DNA from: Aridibacter sp965216195
GTDB lineage: Bacteria > Acidobacteriota > Blastocatellia > Pyrinomonadales > Pyrinomonadaceae
Assembly (NCBI GenBank): GCA_965216195.1
Contig: OZ244151.1
Location: 2,108,001-2,172,000, forward strand
DNA: 64,000 nucleotides
Direction: 5' to 3'
In this document: in pieces, positions 18,439 to 28,094 of the stretch
Position numbering within the stretch: position 1 is the stretch's first letter
How the letters are laid out: every line of letters begins with the position of its first letter
Position numbers and translations under genes: made by a program
Notes under the pieces: model-generated
Told to the model about the DNA's origin: nothing
Databases searched by the model: none
What the model saw: only the letters and a program-made list of their open reading frames with translations

Positions 18439-19176
18439 ATGTTCGGCAAAAACATACATAAATTTATTACGTCACTATTAACAATGGCGATCGTTTGCAC
18501 CTATACTGCAATGGCAGCGGTTGCAGCACCGAAACCGACAGACGGCGGAATTACGATTACAGGACAAGTCACAGTTAACGGTGAACCTGCGGTTTCGAAT
18601 TCAACTATAGTTTCGGGGAGTACAATTACAACGGGTGCAAACTCAAGCGCAATCATAAGTTTGGGTAGCCGCGGAAAAGTTGAGCTCCTTTCAGATAGCT
18701 CAATCAGACTTAAGTTTACGGACAACACTATTGTTGCGATGCTTTCGCTTGGAAAAATCAGAGTATTGAATTCTGCAGGCGTTGGAGCGACGGTATCGAC
18801 AAGAAGTGGAACAGTAGTCGCTGACACGGGACAGGCTAATAGCTTTACCGTAGATGTCGGTTGTTCTGATGATATTAAGTGTTCGCAAACTTTTGTTGAG
18901 ACTACCTCTGGGCTGGTTACACTGAGGAGTTCGAGCTCCGTTAAACAGGTTGCTGCCGGAGCAAATGCTGCTTCTGGTAACATTTCGCAGACTGGTTGTA
19001 AGCCTTGTATGCGTCCTGTTTGTGACAGTTGTCTTCCGGTTGCAGGGCTTGGTGGTGGCGCAATAGCTGCTATTTTGGCCGCTGCGGGCGCTGCTGCTTT
19101 TGCTGCTATTTGGCTGAGTCGTGAAAACGATATCAATACTGATGGCGGTGTTACAATCGTAAGCCCGATTGGTTAA
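18439..19176 (+). CDS. Secreted FecR-domain-like protein with C-terminal membrane anchor (copy 2)
   Basis: From ATG 18439, which follows AGGAGG at 18421-18426, the protein has 245 residues. It has a signal peptide (about 1-30), a FecR-like domain (about 35-175) and a Cys-rich segment with seven cysteines shortly before the membrane helix, for example GCKPCMRPVCDSC. One Ala-rich membrane helix (about 205-230) is followed by a tail ending GGVTIVSPIG. The same architecture and tail are seen in the gene upstream, so the two arose by duplication. The role is unknown; the tail could be a sorting or interaction signal. Confidence 0.75.
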   Translation: MFGKNIHKFITSLLTMAIVCTYTAMAAVAAPKPTDGGITITGQVTVNGEPAVSNSTIVSGSTITTGANSSAIISLGSRGKVELLSDSSIRLKFTDNTIVAMLSLGKIRVLNSAGVGATVSTRSGTVVADTGQANSFTVDVGCSDDIKCSQTFVETTSGLVTLRSSSSVKQVAAGANAASGNISQTGCKPCMRPVCDSCLPVAGLGGGAIAAILAAAGAAAFAAIWLSRENDINTDGGVTIVSPIG

Positions 19177-19206
19177 TCATATCGGCTTTGGAGTAAGTTT
19201 TAGTTT

Positions 19207-19235
19207 GCGGGTTATGTTTTTGTAGCATAGCCCGC
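19207..19235 (+). terminator. Terminator after the FecR-like pair
   Basis: GCGGGTTATG (19207-19216) and CATAGCCCGC (19226-19235) form a 10-bp stem with one G-T pair. TATCTTTT follows downstream. It separates the FecR-like pair from the UDP-glucose dehydrogenase gene. Confidence 0.6.
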
Positions 19236-19286
19236 ATATCTTTTGAATACGCTTGTGAATATACGCACAAGCCTCACAAATAAGTT

Positions 19287-20585
19287 ATGCATATAGCTGT
19301 TATCGGAACCGGATACGTAGGATTGGTTACAGGAGCGTGCTTCGCTGAATTCGGCGTAGAAGTAACCTGTGTTGATGTTGATGAGGAGAAGATCGAAGCG
19401 CTCAACAAAGGAGTGATTCCGATTTATGAACCCGGTTTGGACAAAATCGTCGAAAAGAATGTAGACGCAGAACGCCTTCATTTTACAACCGATCTGAAAT
19501 CCGCTGTCCAGGAAGCTCTTGTCGTATTCCTCGCGGTAGGAACTCCGCCAAAGGCAGACGGATCCCCGGACATGAGTTTTTACGAATCGGCAGCGAAGGA
19601 AATAGCTGAGGCAATGAATGGCTACAAGGTATTGGTTACCAAATCCACAGTGCCTGTAGGCACAGGGGAATGGCTGCGAAACTTTGTAGATGAAAATCTC
19701 ACGACGAAAACGAATTTTGGCGTTGCTTCAAACCCAGAATTCTTGCGCGAGGGCGCAGCTATTGAAGATTTTATGCGTCCTGACCGCGTAGTAATTGGGA
19801 GCAACGAAGAAGATGCAATCGCTGTGATGAAAGATCTTTACCGACCGCTCTATTTAATTGAGACGCCGATTGTCATCACATCGCTCGAAGCTGCAGAACT
19901 TATTAAATATGCGGCTAATGCTTTTCTCGCTACCAAAATTACGTTTATCAATGAAATTGCTAACCTATGCGATGCGATTGGATGCGACGTTCACGATGTC
20001 GCTCGCGGTATGGGCATGGACAAACGAATCGGACGTAAATTCCTTCATCCCGGACCGGGATACGGCGGCTCGTGTTTTCCCAAGGATACCCGTGCGTTTA
20101 CCAAGGTCGGTGATCGCTTCGATGTGGAAACTCGAATCGTTGATGCTGTAATTGAAGCAAATGATCACCAACGAACGGCAATGATTCCTAAGATAGAAAA
20201 GCTAGTTGGTAATCTAAACGGCAAACAAATCGGATTTTTGGGACTTTCCTTTAAACCGGAAACTGATGACATGCGTGAATCTCCGGCCCTGGATATCATT
20301 AAGGAAGTTCAGGAGCAAGGAGCGAAGGTCAAAGCCTACGATCCGGTTGCAATGGACGAGGCAAAGAAGGAGCTTCCCGATATCGATTTTGCGGAAAACG
20401 AATACGAAGCAATTGAAAACGCGGATGCGCTTGTGATCGTAACCGAATGGAATCAGTTTAGAGCTTTAGATATGGAGCGGGTAAAGGATCTGTTAAATGA
20501 ACCCAAAATTGTCGATTTGAGAAATATTTACGAACCTGCAGATATGAAAGAGCTTGGCTTTGAGTATGTCGGAGTGGGCCGGTAA
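19287..20585 (+). CDS. ugd: UDP-glucose 6-dehydrogenase
   Basis: The 432-residue enzyme oxidises UDP-glucose to UDP-glucuronate with NAD+. The N-terminal NAD site is AVIGTGYVGLVTG. The catalytic cysteine is Cys263 in GPGYGGSCFPKDT, and the family lysine-containing helix is AELIKYAANAFLATKI. The next gene is a sugar-nucleotide epimerase, so the pair probably supplies uronic acid or amino-sugar precursors for a surface polysaccharide. Confidence 0.96.
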   Translation: MHIAVIGTGYVGLVTGACFAEFGVEVTCVDVDEEKIEALNKGVIPIYEPGLDKIVEKNVDAERLHFTTDLKSAVQEALVVFLAVGTPPKADGSPDMSFYESAAKEIAEAMNGYKVLVTKSTVPVGTGEWLRNFVDENLTTKTNFGVASNPEFLREGAAIEDFMRPDRVVIGSNEEDAIAVMKDLYRPLYLIETPIVITSLEAAELIKYAANAFLATKITFINEIANLCDAIGCDVHDVARGMGMDKRIGRKFLHPGPGYGGSCFPKDTRAFTKVGDRFDVETRIVDAVIEANDHQRTAMIPKIEKLVGNLNGKQIGFLGLSFKPETDDMRESPALDIIKEVQEQGAKVKAYDPVAMDEAKKELPDIDFAENEYEAIENADALVIVTEWNQFRALDMERVKDLLNEPKIVDLRNIYEPADMKELGFEYVGVGR

Positions 20586-20676
20586 GTAAATTCGCCGTTT
20601 GTAAGTAAAAAGCTAATTGCTTATCATCTCAGGTGTAGCTCCCAGCACTACTTCTTCTTTCTTTTTTTTTGCAGCT

Positions 20677-21633
20677 ATGTCCCTAACAACAAAATGTCTT
20701 GTAACCGGCGGTGCCGGCTTTATCGGATCTAATCTGGCTGACGAGCTGATTTCGCAGGGCGCGAAAGTCTCCATCATCGACAATTTCGTTACTGGCTTTC
20801 GCGAAAACCTTGAGGAAATTTCGGGTAATTTTGATTTTGTCGAGGGAGACATAAATGATGATTCTGCACTGTCCAAAGCTTTGGATGGCGTTGAAATAGT
20901 TTTTCATCAGGCTGCGCTCCCGAGCGTGCCGAGATCCGTCGAAAACCCGGCGGAAACCCATGAGGCCTGTGTTACCGCGACCTTTAAACTGCTGCTTGAA
21001 TCCAATAAAGCAAATGTTAAACGCCTAGTGTATGCTGCATCGAGTTCGGCCTACGGAGATCAAAAAACGCTTCCGAAGGTGGAAACGATGCGCGCAGAAC
21101 CGCTCTCGCCCTATGCGGCAGCGAAACTCGTTGGCGAACACTATTGTCAGGTTTTCAATCGAGTCTATGATATCGAGACGATTTGTCTCAGGTATTTCAA
21201 TGTCTTTGGCCCGCGTCAAAACCCGTCGTCTTTCTATTCGGGAGTTATTTCGCGTTTTATCGATTCACTGTTGGGTGGTAAAACGCCGGTTATTTACGGA
21301 GACGGTGAGCAATCGCGCGATTTTACGTACATCGCCAATGTAGTAAACGCGAATATCAACGCTGCCCAAACCGATAAGGGAATCGGCGAGGTAATAAATA
21401 CTGCGAACGGTGAACGCATTACCCTGAATGATCTGCTTGAGGTACTAAAAAATATTACCGGGAAAACGGACGTTGAGCCAAGCTACGAACCGCCGCGCAA
21501 AGGTGACGTTAAACACTCGCAAGCTGATAATACACTCGCGCGCGAATATCTTGGCTACGAAAAGCTGGTTGATCTTGAGGAAGGATTGGAAAAAACGATT
21601 GACTGGTGGAAGCAGAGTCGCTTTGCGGAATAA
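20677..21633 (+). CDS. NAD-dependent UDP-sugar 4-epimerase (WbpP/GalE-like)
   Basis: The 318-residue extended short-chain dehydrogenase starts at ATG 20677 (MSLTTKCLVTGGAGFIGSN). An ATG 60 bases earlier would put 20 non-family residues first. The catalytic YxxxK is in LSPYAAAKLVGE, preceded by the serine block AASSSAYGD. The blocks SVPRSVENP, LRYFNVFGPRQNP and GDGEQSRDFTYI are closer to WbpP-like UDP-GlcNAc(A) C4 epimerases than to narrow GalE. The substrate cannot be fixed. It is 91 bp after ugd on the same strand. Confidence 0.88.
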   Translation: MSLTTKCLVTGGAGFIGSNLADELISQGAKVSIIDNFVTGFRENLEEISGNFDFVEGDINDDSALSKALDGVEIVFHQAALPSVPRSVENPAETHEACVTATFKLLLESNKANVKRLVYAASSSAYGDQKTLPKVETMRAEPLSPYAAAKLVGEHYCQVFNRVYDIETICLRYFNVFGPRQNPSSFYSGVISRFIDSLLGGKTPVIYGDGEQSRDFTYIANVVNANINAAQTDKGIGEVINTANGERITLNDLLEVLKNITGKTDVEPSYEPPRKGDVKHSQADNTLAREYLGYEKLVDLEEGLEKTIDWWKQSRFAE

Positions 21634-21651
21634 AGAACCGCTAAGTTAAAG

Positions 21652-21688
21652 AAAGGGACAGGTCAATTAAAGATCTGTCCCTTTTTTA
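21652..21688. terminator. Bidirectional terminator
   Basis: AAAGGGACAG (21652-21661) pairs with CTGTCCCTTT (21675-21684). A run of T follows on the plus strand, and TTTCTTT follows on the minus strand. It lies between the convergent epimerase and M28 peptidase genes and can serve both. Confidence 0.8.
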
Positions 21689-21703
21689 ATTCGTCCGGAG
21701 TTT

Positions 21704-23341
21704 TTACCTACCTCTTGGGGCTGGAGCTTTTGGCATATCCGCTTTTGAAAAACGCGGTAGGAGGTCATCCCGCATCGCGAGTTCATAAACTCCCGCAGCA
21801 ACCAAGGCTGCAGTCGCTTTCACATCTTTCCAAACGATTCTTTCATACGTATCCAGATTCGTATGCCACGTGTAAGTAAAATACTCGATCGGGTCCTGAC
21901 GTGCACCAATACCGGGCAAACCGGCTTGATTAAACGATGTATGATCAGACCCACCTAGCCGACGACTTTTTGTAGTTCCAGCTCCCCTAAAATTCAAATC
22001 CTTAAATCGAGCTGCAAGCGCATCATCTAGAATCTTTCCGGCGGCATCCGGTCCAAAAACGGTCCATCTTCTAACCATCCCTGTACCGGAATCGACATTA
22101 AAATACCCACCAAATTTCTTGTGGGCAGGCTTTGGATTCTCCGCCGTTCCGAAATGTTTTGCGACGTACGCTCTCGAACCAAGAAGACCTTGTTCCTCAC
22201 CAGACCAAAGTGCAATTCGAATCGTGCGTTTCGGCTTAACACCGATCGCCTTTAGGATACGTCCGGCTTCCATCATTACCGCACACCCGATACCATTGTC
22301 GGTCGATCCAGTTGCGGAATGCCAGGAATCCAGGTGACCGCCCATCATGATGACTTCGTCCTTGGTTTTTCCACGTCCGGCAATCTCCCCAATCGTGTTG
22401 TACGCAGTTTTTCCACGCGGATAAAAGGTGTTCTTAATATAAAACTCAAGTCTCACCTTTTGTCCGGACTCAGCCAAACGCCAAATACGTCCATAATCTT
22501 CATTTCTCAATATTACCGTTGGAACGCCTTTTTCCGGATCCGCATTTCGATTTCCGAAGGCACGAATCGTCCCGTGTCGCATACCCGCATCATTCAATCT
22601 TACCGCTGGTTTGTACTCACTCAAAACCTGATTCATCTGACGACTTGCAGCGCGAAAAGAGAGCGGTTTGACCGTGATTTTCGGACACTTAGGTCTATCT
22701 CCGGTTCCGGGTCTTCCAAAACGACGAGGAGCGCTGAGAGCCTTGTCTGAGATCCGCAAATCCGGAGGCGAAAAGTCAACGCCCGGTTTCCGCGGACCGC
22801 CGATGAGCAGCATCGATCCCGTAACTTTGTCCTTAACTTCGTTTAAGTAATCGGTTAATTCCTCTCGGGTTGGAGGACGAACGCATCTTGGATTGTCCCC
22901 GTATTGCTTCATCGGATATTTCAAAGCTACGGCATTACCACTAACTATCCCATTGGTTCCCGGTGTCCAGGCGGGCACCTCAAACGTTAAATTGTCCCTA
23001 ACGGGTGATGTAATAAAGCCTGCGGCTCGGTCGTTTGTCCACCCCGGGCTTCCAAAATCCCAGGGCTCCATATCCACTCTATCAAAGCCCCATTCTTTCA
23101 TTTGCTTCATCGACCAGCGCCCGGCTTTTTCGAGATTCGGCGAACCAGTAAGACGCGGACCATAAACGTCGGTGTACATATGTAGGGTTTTCGCAATTTG
23201 CGAGTTTTCCATCGCCTCTTTGCGAATCTTTGCAACAATCTCCTCGGTTAACGCAGGCGATTTAGCCAAAGCGTTTGGCGTCGCCTGCAATAAAAGTGCA
23301 AGCACAAAAAGCACTGCTAAAGTACTCTTAAATTTAGTCAT
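21704..23341 (-). CDS. Secreted M28-family zinc aminopeptidase/carboxypeptidase Q-like
   Basis: The 545-residue exported enzyme has a signal peptide (about 1-26). An N-terminal region leads into an inserted PA-like domain (about 130-300). The metal site follows the M28 pattern: His and Asp in MGGHLDSW, the bridging Asp in GSTDNGIG, Glu-Glu in WSGEEQGLLG, and a late His in GGSDHTSFN. This is the layout of carboxypeptidase Q and related di-zinc peptidases. It lies 20 bp downstream of mtnA with no obvious functional link. Confidence 0.92.
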   Translation of the reverse strand: MTKFKSTLAVLFVLALLLQATPNALAKSPALTEEIVAKIRKEAMENSQIAKTLHMYTDVYGPRLTGSPNLEKAGRWSMKQMKEWGFDRVDMEPWDFGSPGWTNDRAAGFITSPVRDNLTFEVPAWTPGTNGIVSGNAVALKYPMKQYGDNPRCVRPPTREELTDYLNEVKDKVTGSMLLIGGPRKPGVDFSPPDLRISDKALSAPRRFGRPGTGDRPKCPKITVKPLSFRAASRQMNQVLSEYKPAVRLNDAGMRHGTIRAFGNRNADPEKGVPTVILRNEDYGRIWRLAESGQKVRLEFYIKNTFYPRGKTAYNTIGEIAGRGKTKDEVIMMGGHLDSWHSATGSTDNGIGCAVMMEAGRILKAIGVKPKRTIRIALWSGEEQGLLGSRAYVAKHFGTAENPKPAHKKFGGYFNVDSGTGMVRRWTVFGPDAAGKILDDALAARFKDLNFRGAGTTKSRRLGGSDHTSFNQAGLPGIGARQDPIEYFTYTWHTNLDTYERIVWKDVKATAALVAAGVYELAMRDDLLPRFSKADMPKAPAPRGR

Positions 23342-23361
23342 GATTTCCCTTCCTGTTTCTA

Positions 23362-24414
23362 TTAGATTTCTTCTCTCATTTTACGCAAACTCTCCACATA
23401 AGGTTTACGCGCAACTCCTTTTTCAGTAATAATGGCGTCCACGATTTCGTTTGGCGTTACATCAAAAGCAAAATTTCCGACATCAATTCCGTCGGGCGCA
23501 AGTTGAATATCCTTTAGATGCGTAACTTCCTTCGGATCTCGTTCCTCAATGGGTATGTCCTCGCCAGTCGGACAATCAAAATCCACGGTAGACATCGGCG
23601 CCGCAACATAAAACGGAATTCCGTGTTGCTTAGCAAGTACCGCCACCATATAAGTTCCGATCTTATTGGCAACATCGCCATTCGCGGCAATCCTATCCGA
23701 ACCGACAACCACAGCCTGAATCATCCCTTTTTTCATTACGTGTCCGCTTTGATTGTCGGTAATCAAGGTCACAGGAATGTCATCTTTCATGAGTTCCCAG
23801 GCGGTTAAACGTGTTCCCTGCATATACGGACGCGTCTCGTCCGCAAAAACCCGTACATTTTTCCCTTGATCAACAGCACCGCGAATCACGCCCAAAGCCG
23901 TTCCCCAAACCCCGCCCGTTGCAAGAGCACCTGCGTTACAATGGGTTAAAACGTTGCTATTATCCTCAAGTAACTCTCCGCCAAATTTCGCGATAAGTCT
24001 TTGTGATTCAATATCTTCGTCGTGAATCGCTTTCGATTCGTCAATCAAAATCTGCTTAATTTCGCCGACGTCCTTCCCGTTTTCCTTAGCGGCACTAAAA
24101 ACCCGTTTCATACGGTCAATCGCCCAAAAAAGATTGATGGCAGTCGGGCGTGTTTTTCCAAGAACCTCGCAAATATAGTCGAGTTCTTCTTCCATATCAT
24201 CAACGTTCATTCCAACGAAATTTTTAAGACCGATAGCTATCCCGTAAGCACATGATACGCCGATTGCCGGCGCCCCGCGCACAACCATGTCGCGAATACC
24301 AGCCGCAACGTCGTTATATGTTTTTAACTTTAACCACTTTTCCTCGGCAGGCAGTAGGCGCTGATCCAACATCTCAACACACTCATCCGTCCAACGTACC
24401 GGTATTATTCCCAT
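23362..24414 (-). CDS. mtnA: S-methyl-5-thioribose-1-phosphate isomerase
   Basis: MtnA opens the ring of methylthioribose-1-phosphate in methionine salvage. The 350-residue product has the family blocks VVRGAPAIGVSCAYG and HCNAGALATGGVWGTALG with catalytic Cys159. VVGSDRIAANGDVANKIGT carries catalytic Asp240. No other methionine-salvage genes are in the window. The eIF2B-alpha-like fold also includes ribose-1,5-bisphosphate isomerase, but these motifs are those of MtnA. Confidence 0.94.
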   Translation of the reverse strand: MGIIPVRWTDECVEMLDQRLLPAEEKWLKLKTYNDVAAGIRDMVVRGAPAIGVSCAYGIAIGLKNFVGMNVDDMEEELDYICEVLGKTRPTAINLFWAIDRMKRVFSAAKENGKDVGEIKQILIDESKAIHDEDIESQRLIAKFGGELLEDNSNVLTHCNAGALATGGVWGTALGVIRGAVDQGKNVRVFADETRPYMQGTRLTAWELMKDDIPVTLITDNQSGHVMKKGMIQAVVVGSDRIAANGDVANKIGTYMVAVLAKQHGIPFYVAAPMSTVDFDCPTGEDIPIEERDPKEVTHLKDIQLAPDGIDVGNFAFDVTPNEIVDAIITEKGVARKPYVESLRKMREEI

Positions 24415-24510
24415 TTTCTCTGAAGTTCCTTAATATAAAGATTTGATGTGGTAAATGATACCGTTATGGTAAGCCTGGGGCAAACGACACCTGTCTAAAG
24501 GGGCGTTATT

Positions 24511-25218
24511 GTGCGAAGTTTAAACTCTTCAACGCCGGATTACGTCATTAAACCTATGAAACTCGAAACCAAACTCGACAAAGTCCACCGATCGGTTATT
24601 TCAAACGTTTATCTTCAATTGTTTACTGCGTTTACTCGTATTTTACTTGGTATCGGATTTATATACCCAAGCCTTCCAAAAATCATGAACCGTCCTTTCA
24701 CGATGCTGCCAACCTCAGATCCCGTAGGCCACTACTTCGATGCGCTTTATCAAACTGGCTTTTATTATCAGTTTATCGGTTGGAGCCAGTTGTCCGGAGC
24801 GATTCTGCTTTTGATCCCGCGAACATCTCACATCGGAGCGTTGATGTTTTTTCCGATAATCTTGAACATCGCCGTTTTAACAAATTCGGTTGGTTTTAAG
24901 GGTACATGGCTGGTAACGATCTTAATGCTTTTGGCCTGCATTTACCTTGTATGCTGGGACTATGATCGCTGGAAACCTATTCTGTTTGGCGGGGAGCGGT
25001 TTGCGCCTGCAACTCTTAAAAACGAGTTGGTATTAATTCCCGTACTGTTTGCAATAGGAGGCGCATCGTTTTTCGCAATCCTAGCCTGGTTCAATGTCGG
25101 GAACATTTACTTCGAACATTTTCGGCTTCTATCAATGTTGACGATATTGGGTTTGGTGTTTGGCTTCGCCGTGGCACTACACCACAAATATATGCGACTT
25201 AGCAATTCAGATAAATGA
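24511..25218 (+). CDS. DoxX-like integral membrane protein
   Basis: The product is 235 residues with four or five hydrophobic segments (about 40-65, 85-110, 115-150, 170-195, 200-225) and a DoxX-type start, FTRILLGIGFIYPSLPKIMN. The start is GTG 24511, which follows AAAGGGG at a good distance; the next ATG at 24556 has no ribosome binding site. DoxX proteins are linked to respiration or thiol redox in some bacteria, but the role here is unknown. Its stop overlaps the start of the macro-domain gene (ATGA). Confidence 0.75.
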   Translation: MRSLNSSTPDYVIKPMKLETKLDKVHRSVISNVYLQLFTAFTRILLGIGFIYPSLPKIMNRPFTMLPTSDPVGHYFDALYQTGFYYQFIGWSQLSGAILLLIPRTSHIGALMFFPIILNIAVLTNSVGFKGTWLVTILMLLACIYLVCWDYDRWKPILFGGERFAPATLKNELVLIPVLFAIGGASFFAILAWFNVGNIYFEHFRLLSMLTILGLVFGFAVALHHKYMRLSNSDK

Positions 25219-25757
25219 CACACGAATTTCTTGATGGACGAGTGGTCGCGAGAGTTGGCGACCTGACAATGGAAGAAACGGACGCAATTGTTAATGCCGC
25301 CAATAAGACTTTGCTCGGCGGAGGAGGTGTCGACGGTGCGATACACCGCGCTGGGGGCGAAGCGATTCTCCGTGAGTGCAGGGAGATTCGTAAATCCTTA
25401 TATCCCAATGGATTACCAACCGGACTGGCAGTAATTACCGGCGCTGGTGACCTTTTGGCGAAATACGTAATTCATACCGTGGGGCCGATCTACGGAAGAG
25501 AAAATGGAAATGAATCAGAACTCCTGCGGGATTCTTATCTTAATTCTCTGTCGGTCGCAGCCGATCACAAACTTGCTTCGTTATCGTTTCCCTCGATTTC
25601 AACCGGAGCATTTGCCTTTCCAAAAGATACTGCTGCAAGAATTACCTCAGAAGCGCTCCAAATTTTTTTTGAACACCCGACAACAATTGAGAAGGTTTAT
25701 CTCGTATTCCACACTGGACTTGACCTGGACACATTTTTGAAACATCAAAACTTTTAA
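25215..25757 (+). CDS. Macro-domain protein (O-acetyl-ADP-ribose deacetylase type)
   Basis: The 180-residue single-domain protein has the macro-domain ligand loops VGDLTMEETDAIVNAANKT, GGGGVDGAIHRAGG and SISTGAFAFPKD. It is of the YmdB/MacroD type that removes acetyl-ADP-ribose or mono-ADP-ribose. The ATG overlaps the stop of the DoxX-like gene by four bases, so the two are translationally coupled. No ADP-ribosyltransferase is visible nearby. Confidence 0.92.
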   Translation: MTHEFLDGRVVARVGDLTMEETDAIVNAANKTLLGGGGVDGAIHRAGGEAILRECREIRKSLYPNGLPTGLAVITGAGDLLAKYVIHTVGPIYGRENGNESELLRDSYLNSLSVAADHKLASLSFPSISTGAFAFPKDTAARITSEALQIFFEHPTTIEKVYLVFHTGLDLDTFLKHQNF

Positions 25758-25907
25758 CCGTTTCTTATTAAATACGGTTTCCGCATCCCGGAAACTTGCG
25801 GTGAAGGTCCGAGTTGATAGTTAGCAAGCAATGTTTTATATTTCCTCAATTAAGAATATCAGGTGCGCTTATTACTTCGCGCTTAGACCTCACTAAATAT
25901 TTTCGTT

Positions 25908-28073
25908 ATGGATCAAGGAACTAAATTGGAGCCCAGCGAGGCATCCACAGAAACAACCGTAAAAATTCCGGAAAGACTCCGTTTTTTGGATACACTCTCC
26001 TCGAATTATTTTTGGTCGTGGGATGCAGATGCGGTCGAACTTTTCAGAGACCTGGACTCCGCGCTATGGGAAGAATGCGAGCAAAATCCACGGGAACTGC
26101 TAAAGAAAGTAAATGCGCTTCGTTTATCACAGAAGGCTAACGAAAACGGATTTATTGATAAGCTTGATTCGCTGGAAACTCGATTCGACGGCTACGTCAA
26201 TGAACCGCCAATAACCTTTGGTGAGATTTCCGCTGAAAACCCGGTTGCATATTTTTGTGCTGAATTTGGCGTCCACAATTCCCTTCCGATCTATTCGGGT
26301 GGATTGGGAATCCTTGCAGGCGATCATCTCAAATCGGCCAGCGATACAAATATGCCGTTAATTGCTGTTGGCTTACTCTATCGCTACGGATACTTCCGCC
26401 AGAAGATCGCTCACCACGGCTGGCAGGAAGAAGTTTATCAAGACGTATTTGATTGCGAACGTGCGCTTGAAGCCGTATATGACGAAAATGGCGAGCGGGT
26501 TGTCATACCGGTAAACATTGCCGGACGAGAGGTCTTTGCGCAAGCGTGGCTTGCCAAAGTTGGTCGAATTTCACTCTATCTTCTTGATACGAGTCTTAGC
26601 GAAAATAATCAGATCGATCGTCTTATTACAGGGCACCTCTACGGTGGAGATAAGGAAACTCGCCTCGTACAAGAAAAAATTCTAGGCGTTGGCGGAGTTC
26701 GCCTTTTGCGCAAATTAAAGATTAATCCTTACGTTTACCATCTAAATGAGGGCCATTCAGCGTTTCTTACGCTCGAACTCGTGCGTGAGACCTTATCTGA
26801 AAACCCCGAGATGAAATTTGAAGAAGCGGCTTCAGTTGTTCGAAAGAAATGTGTCTTCACTACCCATACTCCCGTCGCCGCCGGAAACGACGAGTTTTCT
26901 CCAGAGCTGATCGCTGAATTTTTTGAAGTCAGCTTTTTTGAGTCGCTGAAATTGGATCTTAAGGAATTTCTGGCGCTTGGCCGAACAGATCAAACCAACG
27001 ACGAAGAATGGTTTGGAATGACGCCGCTTGCTATTAGGATGGCTCGTTCTGCAAATAGCGTCAGCGAAAAACATGGCGAGGTGTCTCGAAATTTGTGGCT
27101 CAAAATGTTTGACGACGGACGCGACGTTAACGAAGTTCCGATCTCTCATGTGACAAACGGTGTTCATCCGCTCACGTGGATTGCTTCCCCATTTAAGCAT
27201 CTTTACAAAACCCACTTGGGTGAGAACTGGATCGAAATTTCCCGCGATCAAAGTGCCTGGGAAAGCGCGATTGGTAATATCCCTGACACCGAAATCTGGA
27301 AGACTCACATGCGCTTAAAAAAACTTTTGATCGCCTTCATACGCGAGCGCACGTATAAAAAAAATACAGGTTCACACGACACAATTCACGAGCACTCAGA
27401 CACAAATAAGTTGTTTGATGAAAACTTCCTGACAATTGGTTTTGCCCGGCGTGTAGCAGGCTACAAGCGTTGGAACCTCTTGATGACTGATCTTGAGCGC
27501 CTTCTAAGGCTCGTCGACGATCATGATCGTCCGGTCCAGTTTATTTTTGCCGGAAAAGCGCACCCACAGGATCGAAATGCTAAGAAGATCTTGCAGAACC
27601 TTGTCAGTATAAATCACGATTCCAACTGGCAAAATCGCGCTGTGTTTGTCGAGGACTACGATCAAGAGATCGCCAGATACCTTGTTCAGGGTGTCGACGT
27701 TTGGATGAACGTTCCGAGGCGTCCTCTGGAAGCCTCCGGAACAAGCGGCCAAAAAGTAGCGATGAATGGCGGACTAAATTTTTCTGTACTCGACGGGTGG
27801 TGGATTGAAGGCTATAACGAAATAAATGGGTTCGCGATCGGCGGTTTAGAAGATGAAAGCGACGATCAATCTACCAATGACGCAAGCGATGCCGAATACT
27901 TATACAGGGTGCTGGAAAACGAAGTTGTGCCAGCTTACTATAACGTTGACGAAAATGGACTGCCGATAGAATGGATCGCTAAGATGAAAAATGCACTCGC
28001 GACTCTCACTCCAAGGTTCAGTAGTGATAGAATGGTAAATGACTACTTCGAAAAAATTTACTCCCGGAAGTAA
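25908..28073 (+). CDS. glgP: Alpha-glucan (glycogen) phosphorylase, short GlgP type
   Basis: The 721-residue enzyme releases glucose-1-phosphate from alpha-1,4-glucans using pyridoxal phosphate. It has the DUF3417-type N-terminus (LDTLSSNYFWSWDADAVELF) and FCAEFGVHNSLPIYSGGLG. The cofactor lysine lies in EASGTSGQKVAMNGGLN. The length and N-terminus fit the bacterial/archaeal alpha-glucan phosphorylase subfamily rather than the E. coli type. Its partners malQ and glk are about 12 kb away on the other strand. Confidence 0.94.
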   Translation: MDQGTKLEPSEASTETTVKIPERLRFLDTLSSNYFWSWDADAVELFRDLDSALWEECEQNPRELLKKVNALRLSQKANENGFIDKLDSLETRFDGYVNEPPITFGEISAENPVAYFCAEFGVHNSLPIYSGGLGILAGDHLKSASDTNMPLIAVGLLYRYGYFRQKIAHHGWQEEVYQDVFDCERALEAVYDENGERVVIPVNIAGREVFAQAWLAKVGRISLYLLDTSLSENNQIDRLITGHLYGGDKETRLVQEKILGVGGVRLLRKLKINPYVYHLNEGHSAFLTLELVRETLSENPEMKFEEAASVVRKKCVFTTHTPVAAGNDEFSPELIAEFFEVSFFESLKLDLKEFLALGRTDQTNDEEWFGMTPLAIRMARSANSVSEKHGEVSRNLWLKMFDDGRDVNEVPISHVTNGVHPLTWIASPFKHLYKTHLGENWIEISRDQSAWESAIGNIPDTEIWKTHMRLKKLLIAFIRERTYKKNTGSHDTIHEHSDTNKLFDENFLTIGFARRVAGYKRWNLLMTDLERLLRLVDDHDRPVQFIFAGKAHPQDRNAKKILQNLVSINHDSNWQNRAVFVEDYDQEIARYLVQGVDVWMNVPRRPLEASGTSGQKVAMNGGLNFSVLDGWWIEGYNEINGFAIGGLEDESDDQSTNDASDAEYLYRVLENEVVPAYYNVDENGLPIEWIAKMKNALATLTPRFSSDRMVNDYFEKIYSRK

Positions 28074-28094
28074 AGATCTCCCGAATTTCCAGCT

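Noticed and set aside
25758..25830. Short inverted repeats after the macro-domain gene as a terminator
   Set aside because: AACCGT/ACGGTT and GTTTCC/GGAAAC stems are short and not followed by a T-run.
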